DNA of 64,000 bases, taken from positions 19,781 to 83,780 of the forward strand of contig CAZYYM010000003.1 in assembly GCA_964651385.1 (NCBI GenBank), in the 5' to 3' direction. The notes below the pieces were generated by a model, which ran no database searches, had not been told where the DNA came from, and saw nothing but the letters and a program-made list of their open reading frames with translations. Positions 26,090-34,286 of this stretch are shown here, piece by piece. Numbering within the stretch: the first letter of the stretch is position 1; each line of letters opens with the position of its first letter. The DNA comes from GCA-001735895 sp964651385. GTDB taxonomy: Bacteria; Pseudomonadota; Gammaproteobacteria; GCA-001735895. Position numbers and translations under genes: made by a program.

Positions 26090-26743
26090 ATGATCCCTTG
26101 GTTAGACCCAAATCAACCGCCTTACTTCCCCAATACCAATCAGGCATTGAAAGAACCCAATGGTTTACTAGCGGCGGGCGGAAAGCTCAGTACAGATTGG
26201 TTACTGGTAGCCTATCGACAGGGTATTTTCCCCTGGTTTAGCAAAAACGAACCTATTTTATGGTGGTCACCGGCACCACGTGCCGTACTCTTGCCTGATA
26301 GATTTCATACCAGCCGAAGCCTTGCCAAACTGGTTCGACAGAGTCGATATCACATTACGCAAAATCAGGACTTTGATAACGTCATTCGCTGTTGCGCCCT
26401 GCCGCGTAGACAACAGCCCGAAACCTGGATAATTGGCGACATGATTGAGGCCTACACAGATATGCACAAGGCCGGCTTTACACAGTCGTTCGAGTGTCGA
26501 GATCAACAGGGGCAGCTGGTCGGTGGTGTATACGGTATCGCCATAGATCGTGTGTTCTTTGGCGAATCGATGTTCAGTCACTATCCGAATGCTTCGAAAC
26601 TATGTTTGAAGCATATTCTGGAATGTGGGCTATTCGATATGCTTGACTGTCAGATGGCAACCGGGCATTTGATGTCGTTGGGGGCAGTTGAAATTGGAAG
26701 AAGCGACTTTGAGAAGCGATTGAATGATTTAATTCAGACATAA
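26090..26743 (+). CDS. aat: Leucyl/phenylalanyl-tRNA-protein transferase
   Basis: Adds Leu or Phe to N-terminal Arg or Lys of proteins and so marks them for ClpAPS (N-degron pathway). The family start MIPWLDPNQPPYFPNTNQAL, the core FPWFSKNEPILWWSPAPRAV (residues 46-65), and the segments GGVYGIAIDRVFFGESMFSH and LDCQMATGHLMSLGA are all present. The 217 residues fit. Its position near trxB matches the gammaproteobacterial neighbourhood. Confidence 0.96.
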   Translation: MIPWLDPNQPPYFPNTNQALKEPNGLLAAGGKLSTDWLLVAYRQGIFPWFSKNEPILWWSPAPRAVLLPDRFHTSRSLAKLVRQSRYHITQNQDFDNVIRCCALPRRQQPETWIIGDMIEAYTDMHKAGFTQSFECRDQQGQLVGGVYGIAIDRVFFGESMFSHYPNASKLCLKHILECGLFDMLDCQMATGHLMSLGAVEIGRSDFEKRLNDLIQT

Positions 26744-27474
26744 TAATTTTAAATCCCGTCAACAGGCTATCGATATTCATTGTGATATCCAGAAACCCGG
26801 GGCGTTCTTGCAGTAACTTTCTAAGTGGCATTACCCGGGGTGCTGAATTGTAGTCAGTAGCTGAACAGACATACATATGGGCACCTCTAAAAATGCACTT
26901 TTTCCACGATTACGGCGTCAGCTCCGTGCTCGATTCCTCATGTACCCCATGTACACTGCGGTTCTCCGCGCGGTGCTTCCTTGCACTCACAAAAAAATTA
27001 CTATTTTTAGAGGTGCCCATATTATTAAAAAGCCTTCAATACAAATCTACATTTCCAATATAGATAATCAAGTAGAACCAGGATGTACCCAAATGGAATC
27101 CGACATCTGGTGAAGCATCTACTCATATCACTAATTGTTGGATAACATTTTTACAGCGCGTTTTTGAATTGTAATTTTTTTTTACAATTTACGCCCAATT
27201 TAGTTCCGGACCGAAGCGGATGAATTAGATTCTGACTATTGTGCCGTTTTTAAAAGTAATTAATTCTCGCTTCTTGCGATCCTGGATTCAATGGACTTTG
27301 AGATCCGTCACATGAATTAATATCCAATACACCAATAAGCAAACCTTAAACTGGTTTGGCATGCCCTTTGCTCAGATAACTCCTATAGACAAAAATCTAA
27401 TATGAATTACGGTTCAATCAAATTGTTCAATTTCATATTTTTGTTTTCCTTATAATTTTTACTAGAGAGCTTAT
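26744..27474. other. Long intergenic region holding a MITE-like element
   Basis: Apart from the element at 26879-27018, I see no supported gene here. A minus-strand stretch just before the element (about 26750-26876) reads like a fragment of coding sequence (APRVMPLRKLLQERPGFLDI) that I cannot assign; it may be a remnant. An AT-rich hairpin (AATTGTAA/TTACAATT, 27167-27189) lies farther on. By eye the region is more AT-rich than its flanks. Confidence 0.5.
26879..27018. mobile_element. MITE-like element, 140 bp, with 16-bp perfect terminal inverted repeats
   Basis: The ends GGGCACCTCTAAAAAT (26879-26894) and ATTTTTAGAGGTGCCC (27003-27018) are perfect inverted repeats, and ATAT flanks both sides (26875-26878, 27019-27022) as a possible 4-base target duplication. 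Because ATAT is itself a palindrome it could instead belong to the repeats. The interior carries no transposase, so it would depend on an IS with the same ends elsewhere. The family is not identified. Confidence 0.8.
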
Positions 27475-28233
27475 ATGAGTACCAACATTGTAAAATTCAC
27501 CACATTTAGTGGTCTGCTAGCGTCTTCACTAGCCGCAATAGCACCAGCCAATGCCTCTATAATCTATACAGCGGGACCTATAGGAACTTCCAATGGAAGC
27601 CCGACGGTTCTTGATATCAACAATGACAACATAGACGATATTAGCCTTTCCTATACCTATAATTCCTCTTATTCCAATTGGGGATATTATGGAAACAGTA
27701 GCTACGGAGATTTATTTGCTAATGGTTTAAATGGGTCACTCATTTCATTTGGGGGTCCGGCTTCTTATGGCGATATTATCGATGATACGACATCTTTTGT
27801 TAGCAGTAATCACCTCGCAGATTACAACCACACTTATTATTATGGTGGCTCTCACTGCGGCAGATGGAGCTGCTACTCATGGCCATCAAGCAGTACAACT
27901 AGTTACAATGGTTCGTGGAACAATGGTAGCTACAACAGTGTTACCGGTTACCTGGGTTTTTCATTAGCAGACAATAACGAAACACTCTATGGTTGGGCTG
28001 ATATAACGATGTCTTCGACCGGATATGCAGTTCTGAACGGATTTGCCTATGAGTCATGTGCCGGGACAGGAATTAGCGCGGGTTCTCAATCATCGTCGTC
28101 TTGTACCGTAACTTCTAACAGGTCTGCGGGTAATGTTCCAGAGCCATCCACTCTGGCTCTTCTGGCATTGGGTTCCGTAGGGATGGGTGCAATCAGACGA
28201 CGCCGTAAATTATTGAATATTAAAGCCCGGTAG
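27475..28233 (+). CDS. PEP-CTERM sorting-domain surface protein
   Basis: A 252-residue exported protein with a signal peptide (about 1-27, ending NASA), a Tyr/Ser/Gly/Asn-rich middle, and a C-terminal PEP-CTERM signal: the VPEPSTLALLALG motif, a hydrophobic helix and the basic RRRRK tail. Proteins of this type are cut by an exosortase and are linked to exopolysaccharide-producing, floc- or biofilm-forming bacteria. No exosortase is in the window. An FG-GAP-like segment (DINNDNIDDISLSY) follows the signal peptide. An AGAG box precedes the ATG, and a strong terminator follows, so it is a single-gene unit. Confidence 0.9.
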   Translation: MSTNIVKFTTFSGLLASSLAAIAPANASIIYTAGPIGTSNGSPTVLDINNDNIDDISLSYTYNSSYSNWGYYGNSSYGDLFANGLNGSLISFGGPASYGDIIDDTTSFVSSNHLADYNHTYYYGGSHCGRWSCYSWPSSSTTSYNGSWNNGSYNSVTGYLGFSLADNNETLYGWADITMSSTGYAVLNGFAYESCAGTGISAGSQSSSSCTVTSNRSAGNVPEPSTLALLALGSVGMGAIRRRRKLLNIKAR

Positions 28234-28270
28234 TTTACCTATTGCTATAATGGCAATTAGTATTTAAAGT

Positions 28271-28302
28271 TGTAGCCATCAATTTTTGATGGCTACATTT
28301 TC
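28271..28302 (+). terminator. Rho-independent terminator after the PEP-CTERM gene
   Basis: A perfect 12-base-pair stem (TGTAGCCATCAA with TTGATGGCTACA) around a TTT loop is followed by TTTTC. It ends the PEP-CTERM transcript 38 bases after its stop codon. Confidence 0.88.
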
Positions 28303-28342
28303 AAACCTATAGGGCTATATTTTTTACATATGCCTTTGCAAT

Positions 28343-29260
28343 ATGACTAAAGAAATATTTATTAAAGAAGTTACCGCGCGATACAGCTCTCTCATACCCC
28401 AACTTTTTCCGGAAGTTCGAGACGTAAAAACAACCCCCGCCCTTTTTGCCGCATTTAATAGTCATGATAGAAACTCTAACCCGGAAATCCTGGGCTTTGC
28501 GATTCTGGCATCACCGCTTCCAATTGAACCCCCAGACTATAAATTTTCTCTACATGTACTTAAAACGAAAAGAGGCGATGGCGTTGGCGATGCTCTGTTA
28601 AGATTCATTATTAGTGAGGCGCAGAATCTGTTTGCCCCTTCTCTGATAAACTTGCAGCCTGTAATTCGAGTTGCTCAACACCAATTGCTGAAAAAATATA
28701 ATTTTTTCCAGGTCCGCAAAACAATTACTTACCAGTTCAATTTGGAACAAGCTTATAATATTTTTCATGATGCGATTCTACAGCTTAAAGAGAAAGAGCG
28801 TATACCGGATAATGTTATCGTATCTCCGTACGACGAGAGCGAAAGTCATGATATCTCGAAACTTTGCCTGGAAGAATTTGGCGCACTAACCACCGGACAT
28901 TTAGTATCTTTGGGTACTTACCCGGCGGGGAAGGCTGACCATTCATTTTCTCGGTCATTTAGGTTAAATGAAGAGCTATTGGGCGCATGGGGAGTCGGGG
29001 TCGAAGACGGCGTCGCATTATTTGATCCGTTACTAATTGCCAGAAGCAAGAGAAATACCTGGGTCTTTGCCTTTGTCATTTATTCTGTTTTATCCGGGCT
29101 ACTGACCGCAGGCATCACCCTGGGGAGAGCCCTTGTACACGCGGATAATAAAAAAATAGTAGCCATAATGAAACGGATTGGGGCGGCATCTTCTAATGAG
29201 ATTTCACTATACAAGCTAAATCTTGCACCTGATTCAGGGGCTATCAGAGAAAAAATGTGA
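28343..29260 (+). CDS. Tandem GNAT-like acyltransferase protein
   Basis: A 305-residue protein that looks like two GNAT-like halves. The first half (about 1-150) has LHVLKTKRGDGVGDALLRFI, close to the acetyl-CoA-binding R/Q-x-x-G-x-G/A pattern, followed by LLKKYNFFQVRKTITYQF. The second half (about 160-305) includes LLTAGITLGRALVHADNKKI and ends in MKRIGAASSNEISLYKL, the usual last strand of a GNAT fold. Substrate is unknown. Its stop overlaps the GTG start of the next gene (GTGA), so the two are made together. It begins after a terminator, so it is separate from the PEP-CTERM gene. Confidence 0.65.
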   Translation: MTKEIFIKEVTARYSSLIPQLFPEVRDVKTTPALFAAFNSHDRNSNPEILGFAILASPLPIEPPDYKFSLHVLKTKRGDGVGDALLRFIISEAQNLFAPSLINLQPVIRVAQHQLLKKYNFFQVRKTITYQFNLEQAYNIFHDAILQLKEKERIPDNVIVSPYDESESHDISKLCLEEFGALTTGHLVSLGTYPAGKADHSFSRSFRLNEELLGAWGVGVEDGVALFDPLLIARSKRNTWVFAFVIYSVLSGLLTAGITLGRALVHADNKKIVAIMKRIGAASSNEISLYKLNLAPDSGAIREKM

Positions 29261-30789
29261 CGCGTCTAGTAATCGTAAATTTACCAGATGTTTCCTGGAA
29301 ATCGATCGTTAATGATGATGCCGAAGAAATTTTACCCGCATTCGTAAAAATTATTGAAGAAGGAACGTCCGGCCCTTTAACTCCGGTGGGACCGGCACCG
29401 GTAACTGATGGCATTATTTTAACTGGAAGACACCCTGCTGATACCGCATTACTGACCCACAAAAGCAAGCGTCTGGATGCGTTTGGAGTAGATACTACAT
29501 CAGCCTTCCATCTAAAGGGTAAAGTATTAAGCCAGTATCTTGATGATTCTGGCATTCGCTGCGCCTCAATCAATATGAAAGCCAGCCAATTTTTATCGCT
29601 GGATAATGGACTGGTGATCAGTGACCTTTTTTCTGATATTCGGACCAAACACTATCGAGATTGGGGAATACCCCCCGGTTCAATATCACCAACGATCGCC
29701 GGGGCTGAACTGGTTGATTTTCGCATACATCCGGAAGATTTAGCACCGGGTCAAATTCAGCATTTTTTATCCGATGACAGTGATGACTTATCCCAGGAGA
29801 AAACCAGGATAATTGCAAAAGTACTTTCAGAGAACAGTTCCATCCATGCTATAGCGACTCACCTGTTAAGCATAAATGAACATAACCTGGTCAGCATTAC
29901 CTACCCTGCGTTATCTGATATAAATTTACACTTTCCTGACACTCAAAATTCAGAAACTGGAAAGCGTGCCAGTTGGAAATTTCTGGCTTTCCTGGATTCA
30001 TTTTTATCAAGACTCATTTCGTTAATTTCTGAAAGAGATACAATCTTTGTTACGGGAGGAACCGAGCCAACTCCGTTTTGGCTCGCAAAAGGCCCAGGTT
30101 TTGTAGCGGATAAACTCTTTCCAGCCGATACAACATTATACGATATCGTACCTACCGCGTTGGCTCACTTTGAGCTAGAAGTGCCTGAATTGTCAGGAGA
30201 AAACCGATCCGCCAGCCATGTTGCCAAGAGCGTCTGCTGCCAAACTGAAAATCACTTTAAATTTCCGACTTTAGCTAGCATCACTAGAGAGCAAAATATT
30301 GATAGCACTCATAAATGCGTCCCCTCGGATGAACAGTTACTGGCCAATAAACGCGCAGAATTCAGGAAACACTATGCCTTGGGAAAAGTTTATTTGGCCG
30401 AAGGCAATATAAAATTCGCTCTACGGAAATTTAAAAAAGCATTAGAAATCATACCTGATGATAGCTTGACTTTACTTACGGTATGCAGAGTATTATTAAA
30501 ATCTGGACAACCTAGAAAAGCCAGGCATCAGTTTGGTAAAATTACCGGCGACGACCTACCCGGTTTCACTCTGTTAATATTAGATGCCCGAATATCTATT
30601 GCGGAAGAAGATTATATTGAGGCATCTGCCAAAGCAAAGAAATTGATTAATTTTACCAGTAACAACAATAAGGAATTGAAACAACTAGTAGCCTTACACA
30701 GAAAACTGAACAGGATATTTTCCCGCCAAAAAAGTTTCGTTGAAGCAAAGGAACACCTGGATGAGATTTCGCGAATAAATTTGGCGTGA
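29257..30789 (+). CDS. Degenerate alkaline-phosphatase-fold protein with C-terminal TPR
   Basis: A 510-residue protein. Residues 1-320 follow the type I phosphodiesterase/alkaline phosphatase pattern: a first-strand Asp (VIVNLPDVSW, D11), a nucleophile-type Thr (APVTDGIILTG, T50), a metal-type D..H (YPALSDINLHF), and the late segment LYDIVPTALAHFELEVPEL. The second metal-site SDHG motif is replaced by TGGTEPTPF, so two metal ligands seem lost and catalysis is doubtful. Residues 340-510 are TPR-like (HYALGKVYLAEGNIKFALRK, then FKKALEIIPDD). The GTG start is coupled to the GNAT-like gene. The fold assignment is by motif order and is moderately sure; function is unknown. Confidence 0.6.
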   Translation: MTRLVIVNLPDVSWKSIVNDDAEEILPAFVKIIEEGTSGPLTPVGPAPVTDGIILTGRHPADTALLTHKSKRLDAFGVDTTSAFHLKGKVLSQYLDDSGIRCASINMKASQFLSLDNGLVISDLFSDIRTKHYRDWGIPPGSISPTIAGAELVDFRIHPEDLAPGQIQHFLSDDSDDLSQEKTRIIAKVLSENSSIHAIATHLLSINEHNLVSITYPALSDINLHFPDTQNSETGKRASWKFLAFLDSFLSRLISLISERDTIFVTGGTEPTPFWLAKGPGFVADKLFPADTTLYDIVPTALAHFELEVPELSGENRSASHVAKSVCCQTENHFKFPTLASITREQNIDSTHKCVPSDEQLLANKRAEFRKHYALGKVYLAEGNIKFALRKFKKALEIIPDDSLTLLTVCRVLLKSGQPRKARHQFGKITGDDLPGFTLLILDARISIAEEDYIEASAKAKKLINFTSNNNKELKQLVALHRKLNRIFSRQKSFVEAKEHLDEISRINLA

Positions 30790-30845
30790 GCCCAAAGGGG
30801 TTAATCTCTCATAGCCCGGAAATGAGCTTATAGTCCCAGATTCAG

Positions 30846-30863
30846 GCACATCCCTGTGCTTTT
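30846..30863 (+). terminator. Weak terminator-like hairpin after the phosphatase-fold gene
   Basis: GCACA and TGTGC pair around TCCC, followed by TTTT. It lies between two converging genes, just before the mtkB stop. The stem is only five pairs. Confidence 0.4.
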
Positions 30864-30867
30864 GCGA

Positions 30868-31755
30868 TCATAGCTTTGCCAGAGCGGCCTCAACCCCATT
30901 GCCAAACTCGGACGGGCGAAGAATAATTTCAACGCCGGCCTCACGCAAAATCTCAACTTTTTCCGCCGCCGATTCCCCGACACTGGTAACAATTGCACCT
31001 GCATGCCCCATAGTCCTGCCTTTCGGCGCGGTTAATCCTGCAATATATGCCAGCACGGGTTTACTCATGTGGTCGCGTACAAATTCAGCAGCGGCGGCTT
31101 CCTGTGGGCCACCTATTTCACCGATCATGACCACAATATCGGTTTCAGGATCGGCTTCGAATTTCTCCAGATGATCTTTAAAGGAACTGCCGTTGATCGG
31201 ATCGCCACCAATACCGACTCCGGTGCTAATCCCAATACCTCTGGCTTTCATTTGCGAGGCGGCCTCATAACCTAAGGTTCCCGACCGGCCGATCAGGCCG
31301 ACATTGCCCTGCATATAAATATGCCCCGGCATGATCCCCATCATAGCTTTACCCGGACTGATAGTGCCCGCACAGTTTGGTCCTGTCAGACACATGCGTT
31401 CATCCTTTTTGTAGCGTCGCATATAACGTTTAACGCGCATCATATCTTGTGCCGGGATTCCATCGGTAACGCAAACACAGAATTTGATGCCAGCATCGGC
31501 GGCTTCCATAATCGCGTCAGCAGCAAAAGGTGGAGGCACGAAGATTACGCTGGCTTCGGCGCCCGATTCGTTCACCCCGTCTTTAACAGTATTATAAACC
31601 GGCAATTCGAGGTGCCTGCTATCGCCTTTTCCAGGCGTTACGCCACCTACCACGTTGGTGCCATAATCGATCATCTCCTGCGCATGGAAAGTACCGATTC
31701 GCCCGGTGAAACCCTGAACAATGACTGGTGTATTTTCGTTTAACCAGATACTCAT
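30868..31755 (-). CDS. mtkB: Malate-CoA ligase alpha subunit
   Basis: A 295-residue SucD-type subunit with an N-terminal CoA-binding Rossmann fold (VIVQGFTGRIGTFHAQEMI) and the phospho-histidine region near the C-terminus (GRTMGHAGAIV). SucD of the TCA cycle is very similar. I call this malate-CoA ligase (malate thiokinase) because it is joined to a malyl-CoA lyase gene and because its beta partner has the MtkA-type start. It overlaps mtkA by four bases (ATGA). With the beta subunit it makes malyl-CoA from malate, CoA and ATP. Confidence 0.85.
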   Translation of the reverse strand: MSIWLNENTPVIVQGFTGRIGTFHAQEMIDYGTNVVGGVTPGKGDSRHLELPVYNTVKDGVNESGAEASVIFVPPPFAADAIMEAADAGIKFCVCVTDGIPAQDMMRVKRYMRRYKKDERMCLTGPNCAGTISPGKAMMGIMPGHIYMQGNVGLIGRSGTLGYEAASQMKARGIGISTGVGIGGDPINGSSFKDHLEKFEADPETDIVVMIGEIGGPQEAAAAEFVRDHMSKPVLAYIAGLTAPKGRTMGHAGAIVTSVGESAAEKVEILREAGVEIILRPSEFGNGVEAALAKL

Positions 31756-32930
31756 GAGCGGAACTCCTGTGAACGCGCCGCGTCCACAGCTTTTTGAGCC
31801 GCTTCAGCCAGTGTATCTGCGGTGATTAGCTCGACGTCGCTATTATCGAGAATTTCCCGGCCCTTTTTTTCGTTGGTTCCTGATAAACGCACGATGACAG
31901 GCACCTTGACTTCGAGCTTTTCCATTGCCTGAATGACGCCTTCGGCAACCCAGTCGCAGCGATTGATACCTGCAAATATGTTTACCAGAATGGCATCGAC
32001 CTTATCGTCGGAAAGCACCAGGTTAAAAGCCTTGGTAACCCGTTCCGGCGAAGCGCCACCACCGATATCCAGGAAGTTGGCCGGTTCCCCGTCGACGTGT
32101 TTAATCATATCCATGGTCGCCATGGCAAGTCCGGCGCCATTGATAATACATCCGATATTTCCGTCCAGACCAACATAACTCAGTCCCCGATCAGCGGCAT
32201 TCATTTCACGCGGATCTTCCTGCGATTTATCGCGTAATTCGGAGATTTGTTGCCGGCGGAACAAGGCATTATCGTCAAAGCCCATTTTTGCATCGAGCGC
32301 GATCAAACGGCCATCCCCGGTCACAACCAGTGGATTTATTTCAACCATGGTGGCATCGAGGTCCCGAAACGCACGGTAGCAGGCTTTTAACACGGTTACC
32401 GCTTCGTTTATCTGCCCTGCTTCGAGGCCCAAGGCAAAAGCTACTTCGCGCGCCTGAAATTCCCGCAGGCCAACCGCCGGTTCTATCGGCACACGGACAA
32501 TCGAGTTCGGGCTGGATTTGGCGATTTCCTCGATATCCATGCCGCCGGACGCAGAAGCGACACACATGATGTGTTCAGACGTACGATCGAGTACGAAAGC
32601 GAGGTATAACTCGCGGTCGATATCGGTACCGTTTTCAATGTATAAGCGTCCGATCAGTTTACCCTGAGCGCCGGTTTGATGGGTAACTAAACGTTTTCCC
32701 AGTAGTTCATCGGCTGCGTCACGGACTTCCTGCTCGGTAGTGCAAAGTTTAATACCCCCGGCCTTGCCACGTGCACCTGAGTGTATTTGCGCTTTGACTA
32801 CCCATTTGTCACCGCCTAATTCCATTGCACGATAAGCGGCCTGTTCAGGACTATAGGCAATACCACCTCGAGCTATTGGCATACCAAAGTCAGCGAGTAA
32901 GGCTTTAGCCTGATATTCATGAATATCCAT
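31752..32930 (-). CDS. mtkA: Malate-CoA ligase beta subunit
   Basis: A 392-residue SucC-type ATP-grasp subunit beginning MDIHEYQAKALLADFGMPIA, with KWVVKAQIHSGARGKAGGIK and the nucleotide and ligase segments FLDIGGGASPERVTKAF and LVNIFAGINRCDWVAEGV. I chose the ATG at 32930 because a strong GGAGGAGG ribosome site lies just upstream; the frame is open further but overlaps the previous gene. In the mcl-mtkA-mtkB order it forms malate-CoA ligase, the first step of malate cleavage to acetyl-CoA and glyoxylate. A succinyl-CoA ligase role cannot be fully excluded. Confidence 0.87.
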   Translation of the reverse strand: MDIHEYQAKALLADFGMPIARGGIAYSPEQAAYRAMELGGDKWVVKAQIHSGARGKAGGIKLCTTEQEVRDAADELLGKRLVTHQTGAQGKLIGRLYIENGTDIDRELYLAFVLDRTSEHIMCVASASGGMDIEEIAKSSPNSIVRVPIEPAVGLREFQAREVAFALGLEAGQINEAVTVLKACYRAFRDLDATMVEINPLVVTGDGRLIALDAKMGFDDNALFRRQQISELRDKSQEDPREMNAADRGLSYVGLDGNIGCIINGAGLAMATMDMIKHVDGEPANFLDIGGGASPERVTKAFNLVLSDDKVDAILVNIFAGINRCDWVAEGVIQAMEKLEVKVPVIVRLSGTNEKKGREILDNSDVELITADTLAEAAQKAVDAARSQEFRS

Positions 32931-32943
32931 AATCCTCCTCCTC

Positions 32944-33885
32944 CTAGCCTTTGGCCTTGATTGCGGCATCCATATTGACCACATTTTCAGCCATTTTCGC
33001 GGATGCTTCGTCGATCATGCGTCCGTCAAGCGAGGCGGCGCCTTTACCTTCAGTAGCTGCTTCTTTAAGCGCCGCCAGAATACGCTTGGCCCGGTCCACC
33101 TCGGCCTTGGCCGGTGAATAGACGCCGTTGGCAAGCTCGATCTGCGACGGATGAATTGCCCATTTTCCTTCGTAGCCCATCGCCGCAGCACGGCGCGCAC
33201 CCAGCATATAACCATCCGGATCGTTAAAATCACCGAACGGACCGTCGATTGGACGTAATCCGTAGGCACGACAGGCTACCAGCATACGCGAGAGACCGTG
33301 GTGCCACTGGTCTCCTGGATAATCCGGATTCAGACCGCCGATATTGGTAGTACGCGCACGACAACTTGCTGCATAGTCGGCAACACCGAAATGCATTGCT
33401 TCCATACGTGGGCTGGCGATTGCGATAGCATCGACATTTGCCATGCCAAGGGTGGTTTCAATCAACGCTTCGATACCGATTTTGTTGCTATAGCCTTTTG
33501 CTGCTTCAATCTGGCTTAACATCGCGTCGACCATATAGATATCGGCAGCGACACCAACTTTCGGTATCAGAATCGTGTCGATATTGGCGCCAGCCTGCTC
33601 GACCAGATCGACCAGATCGCGATACATATAATGCGTATCGATACTATTGATGCGAACTGAAATGGTTTTCCCTTTTCCCCGCCAATCAATATCGTTTAGA
33701 GCTTCAATGATATTCTTGCGCGCCTGAATTTTATCACCCGGCGAAACCGCGTCCTCGAGGTCTAAGAATATATAATCGGCCAGACTACTGGCTGCCTTTT
33801 CGAACATACCGGGATTAGACCCAGGTACCGCAAGTTCACTTCTTTGTAAGCGTTGTCGTGCCGGAGGATATTGCGTGTGGCTCAT
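32944..33885 (-). CDS. mcl: L-malyl-CoA / beta-methylmalyl-CoA lyase
   Basis: A 313-residue HpcH/HpaI-citrate lyase beta family enzyme that reversibly splits malyl-CoA into acetyl-CoA and glyoxylate. Family marks are RSELAVPGSNPGMFEKAA, YIFLDLEDAV with its metal-binding acid, IGIEALIETTLG, and GYEGKWAIHPSQIELAN. I chose the ATG at 33885 (GGATGGA box upstream) over a TTG at 33900. It is the first gene of a mcl-mtkA-mtkB operon, as in serine-cycle and related glyoxylate-handling bacteria. Confidence 0.93.
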   Translation of the reverse strand: MSHTQYPPARQRLQRSELAVPGSNPGMFEKAASSLADYIFLDLEDAVSPGDKIQARKNIIEALNDIDWRGKGKTISVRINSIDTHYMYRDLVDLVEQAGANIDTILIPKVGVAADIYMVDAMLSQIEAAKGYSNKIGIEALIETTLGMANVDAIAIASPRMEAMHFGVADYAASCRARTTNIGGLNPDYPGDQWHHGLSRMLVACRAYGLRPIDGPFGDFNDPDGYMLGARRAAAMGYEGKWAIHPSQIELANGVYSPAKAEVDRAKRILAALKEAATEGKGAASLDGRMIDEASAKMAENVVNMDAAIKAKG

Positions 33886-34097
33886 TAGTCGTCCATCCAA
33901 AGGTTATAAAAAGTTTAAATAGCGAATAGATCCCGTCTATTTAAGATGTTTATAATTCTATTAAGAAAGTAAATAGATGTTATGGATAACTATATAACTA
34001 GACTTGTAGATTCACGACATCTTCGCTTTAAATTACGACGGCGAAAATTGAAAAAAATTTCAGGCAGAAAAAGGAAATTTTTGCCAAACCAGTGGCC

Positions 34098-34265
34098 TTA
34101 GTTCATCAGTGCGGTTACAAGCAGATAGATAAAAACCGAGGACAGCCAAATATCGACTAGCACATACAGCCAGAAATAATAACGCCTCTCGGGTTTTCCG
34201 ATAGCTCCCAGCGTCAGGTACAGAAACAGCGCCAAAGCACCGAGAAGAGCTACCACTAAATGCAC
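34098..34265 (-). CDS. Small two-helix membrane protein
   Basis: A 55-residue reading frame just downstream of maeB on the same strand. It starts with GTG, five bases after a perfect AGGAGG box (34271-34276). The product has two hydrophobic helices (about 2-22 and 31-52) separated by a GKPERRYY basic turn. I do not recognise a family. The ribosome site, its position 21 bases past maeB and the clean two-helix design support a real gene. It is probably co-transcribed with maeB. Confidence 0.65.
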   Translation of the reverse strand: MHLVVALLGALALFLYLTLGAIGKPERRYYFWLYVLVDIWLSSVFIYLLVTALMN

Positions 34266-34286
34266 TATATCCTCCTGAGTAATAGG

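Noticed and set aside
26750..26876. A minus-strand coding-like stretch after aat
   Set aside because: It reads through into the end of aat without a sensible stop or family match; kept only as a possible remnant.
26877..27113. A 78-codon plus-strand frame across the MITE-like element
   Set aside because: It starts two bases before the inverted repeat and spans both ends of the element; it is a chance frame.
27167..27189. AT-rich hairpin as a terminator
   Set aside because: The stem has only A-T and one G-C pair and is not downstream of a gene.
30868..32930. Reading the SucCD-like pair as TCA-cycle succinyl-CoA synthetase
   Set aside because: The pair is in one operon with malyl-CoA lyase, and the beta subunit has the MtkA-type start, so malate-CoA ligase fits better; the other reading stays possible.
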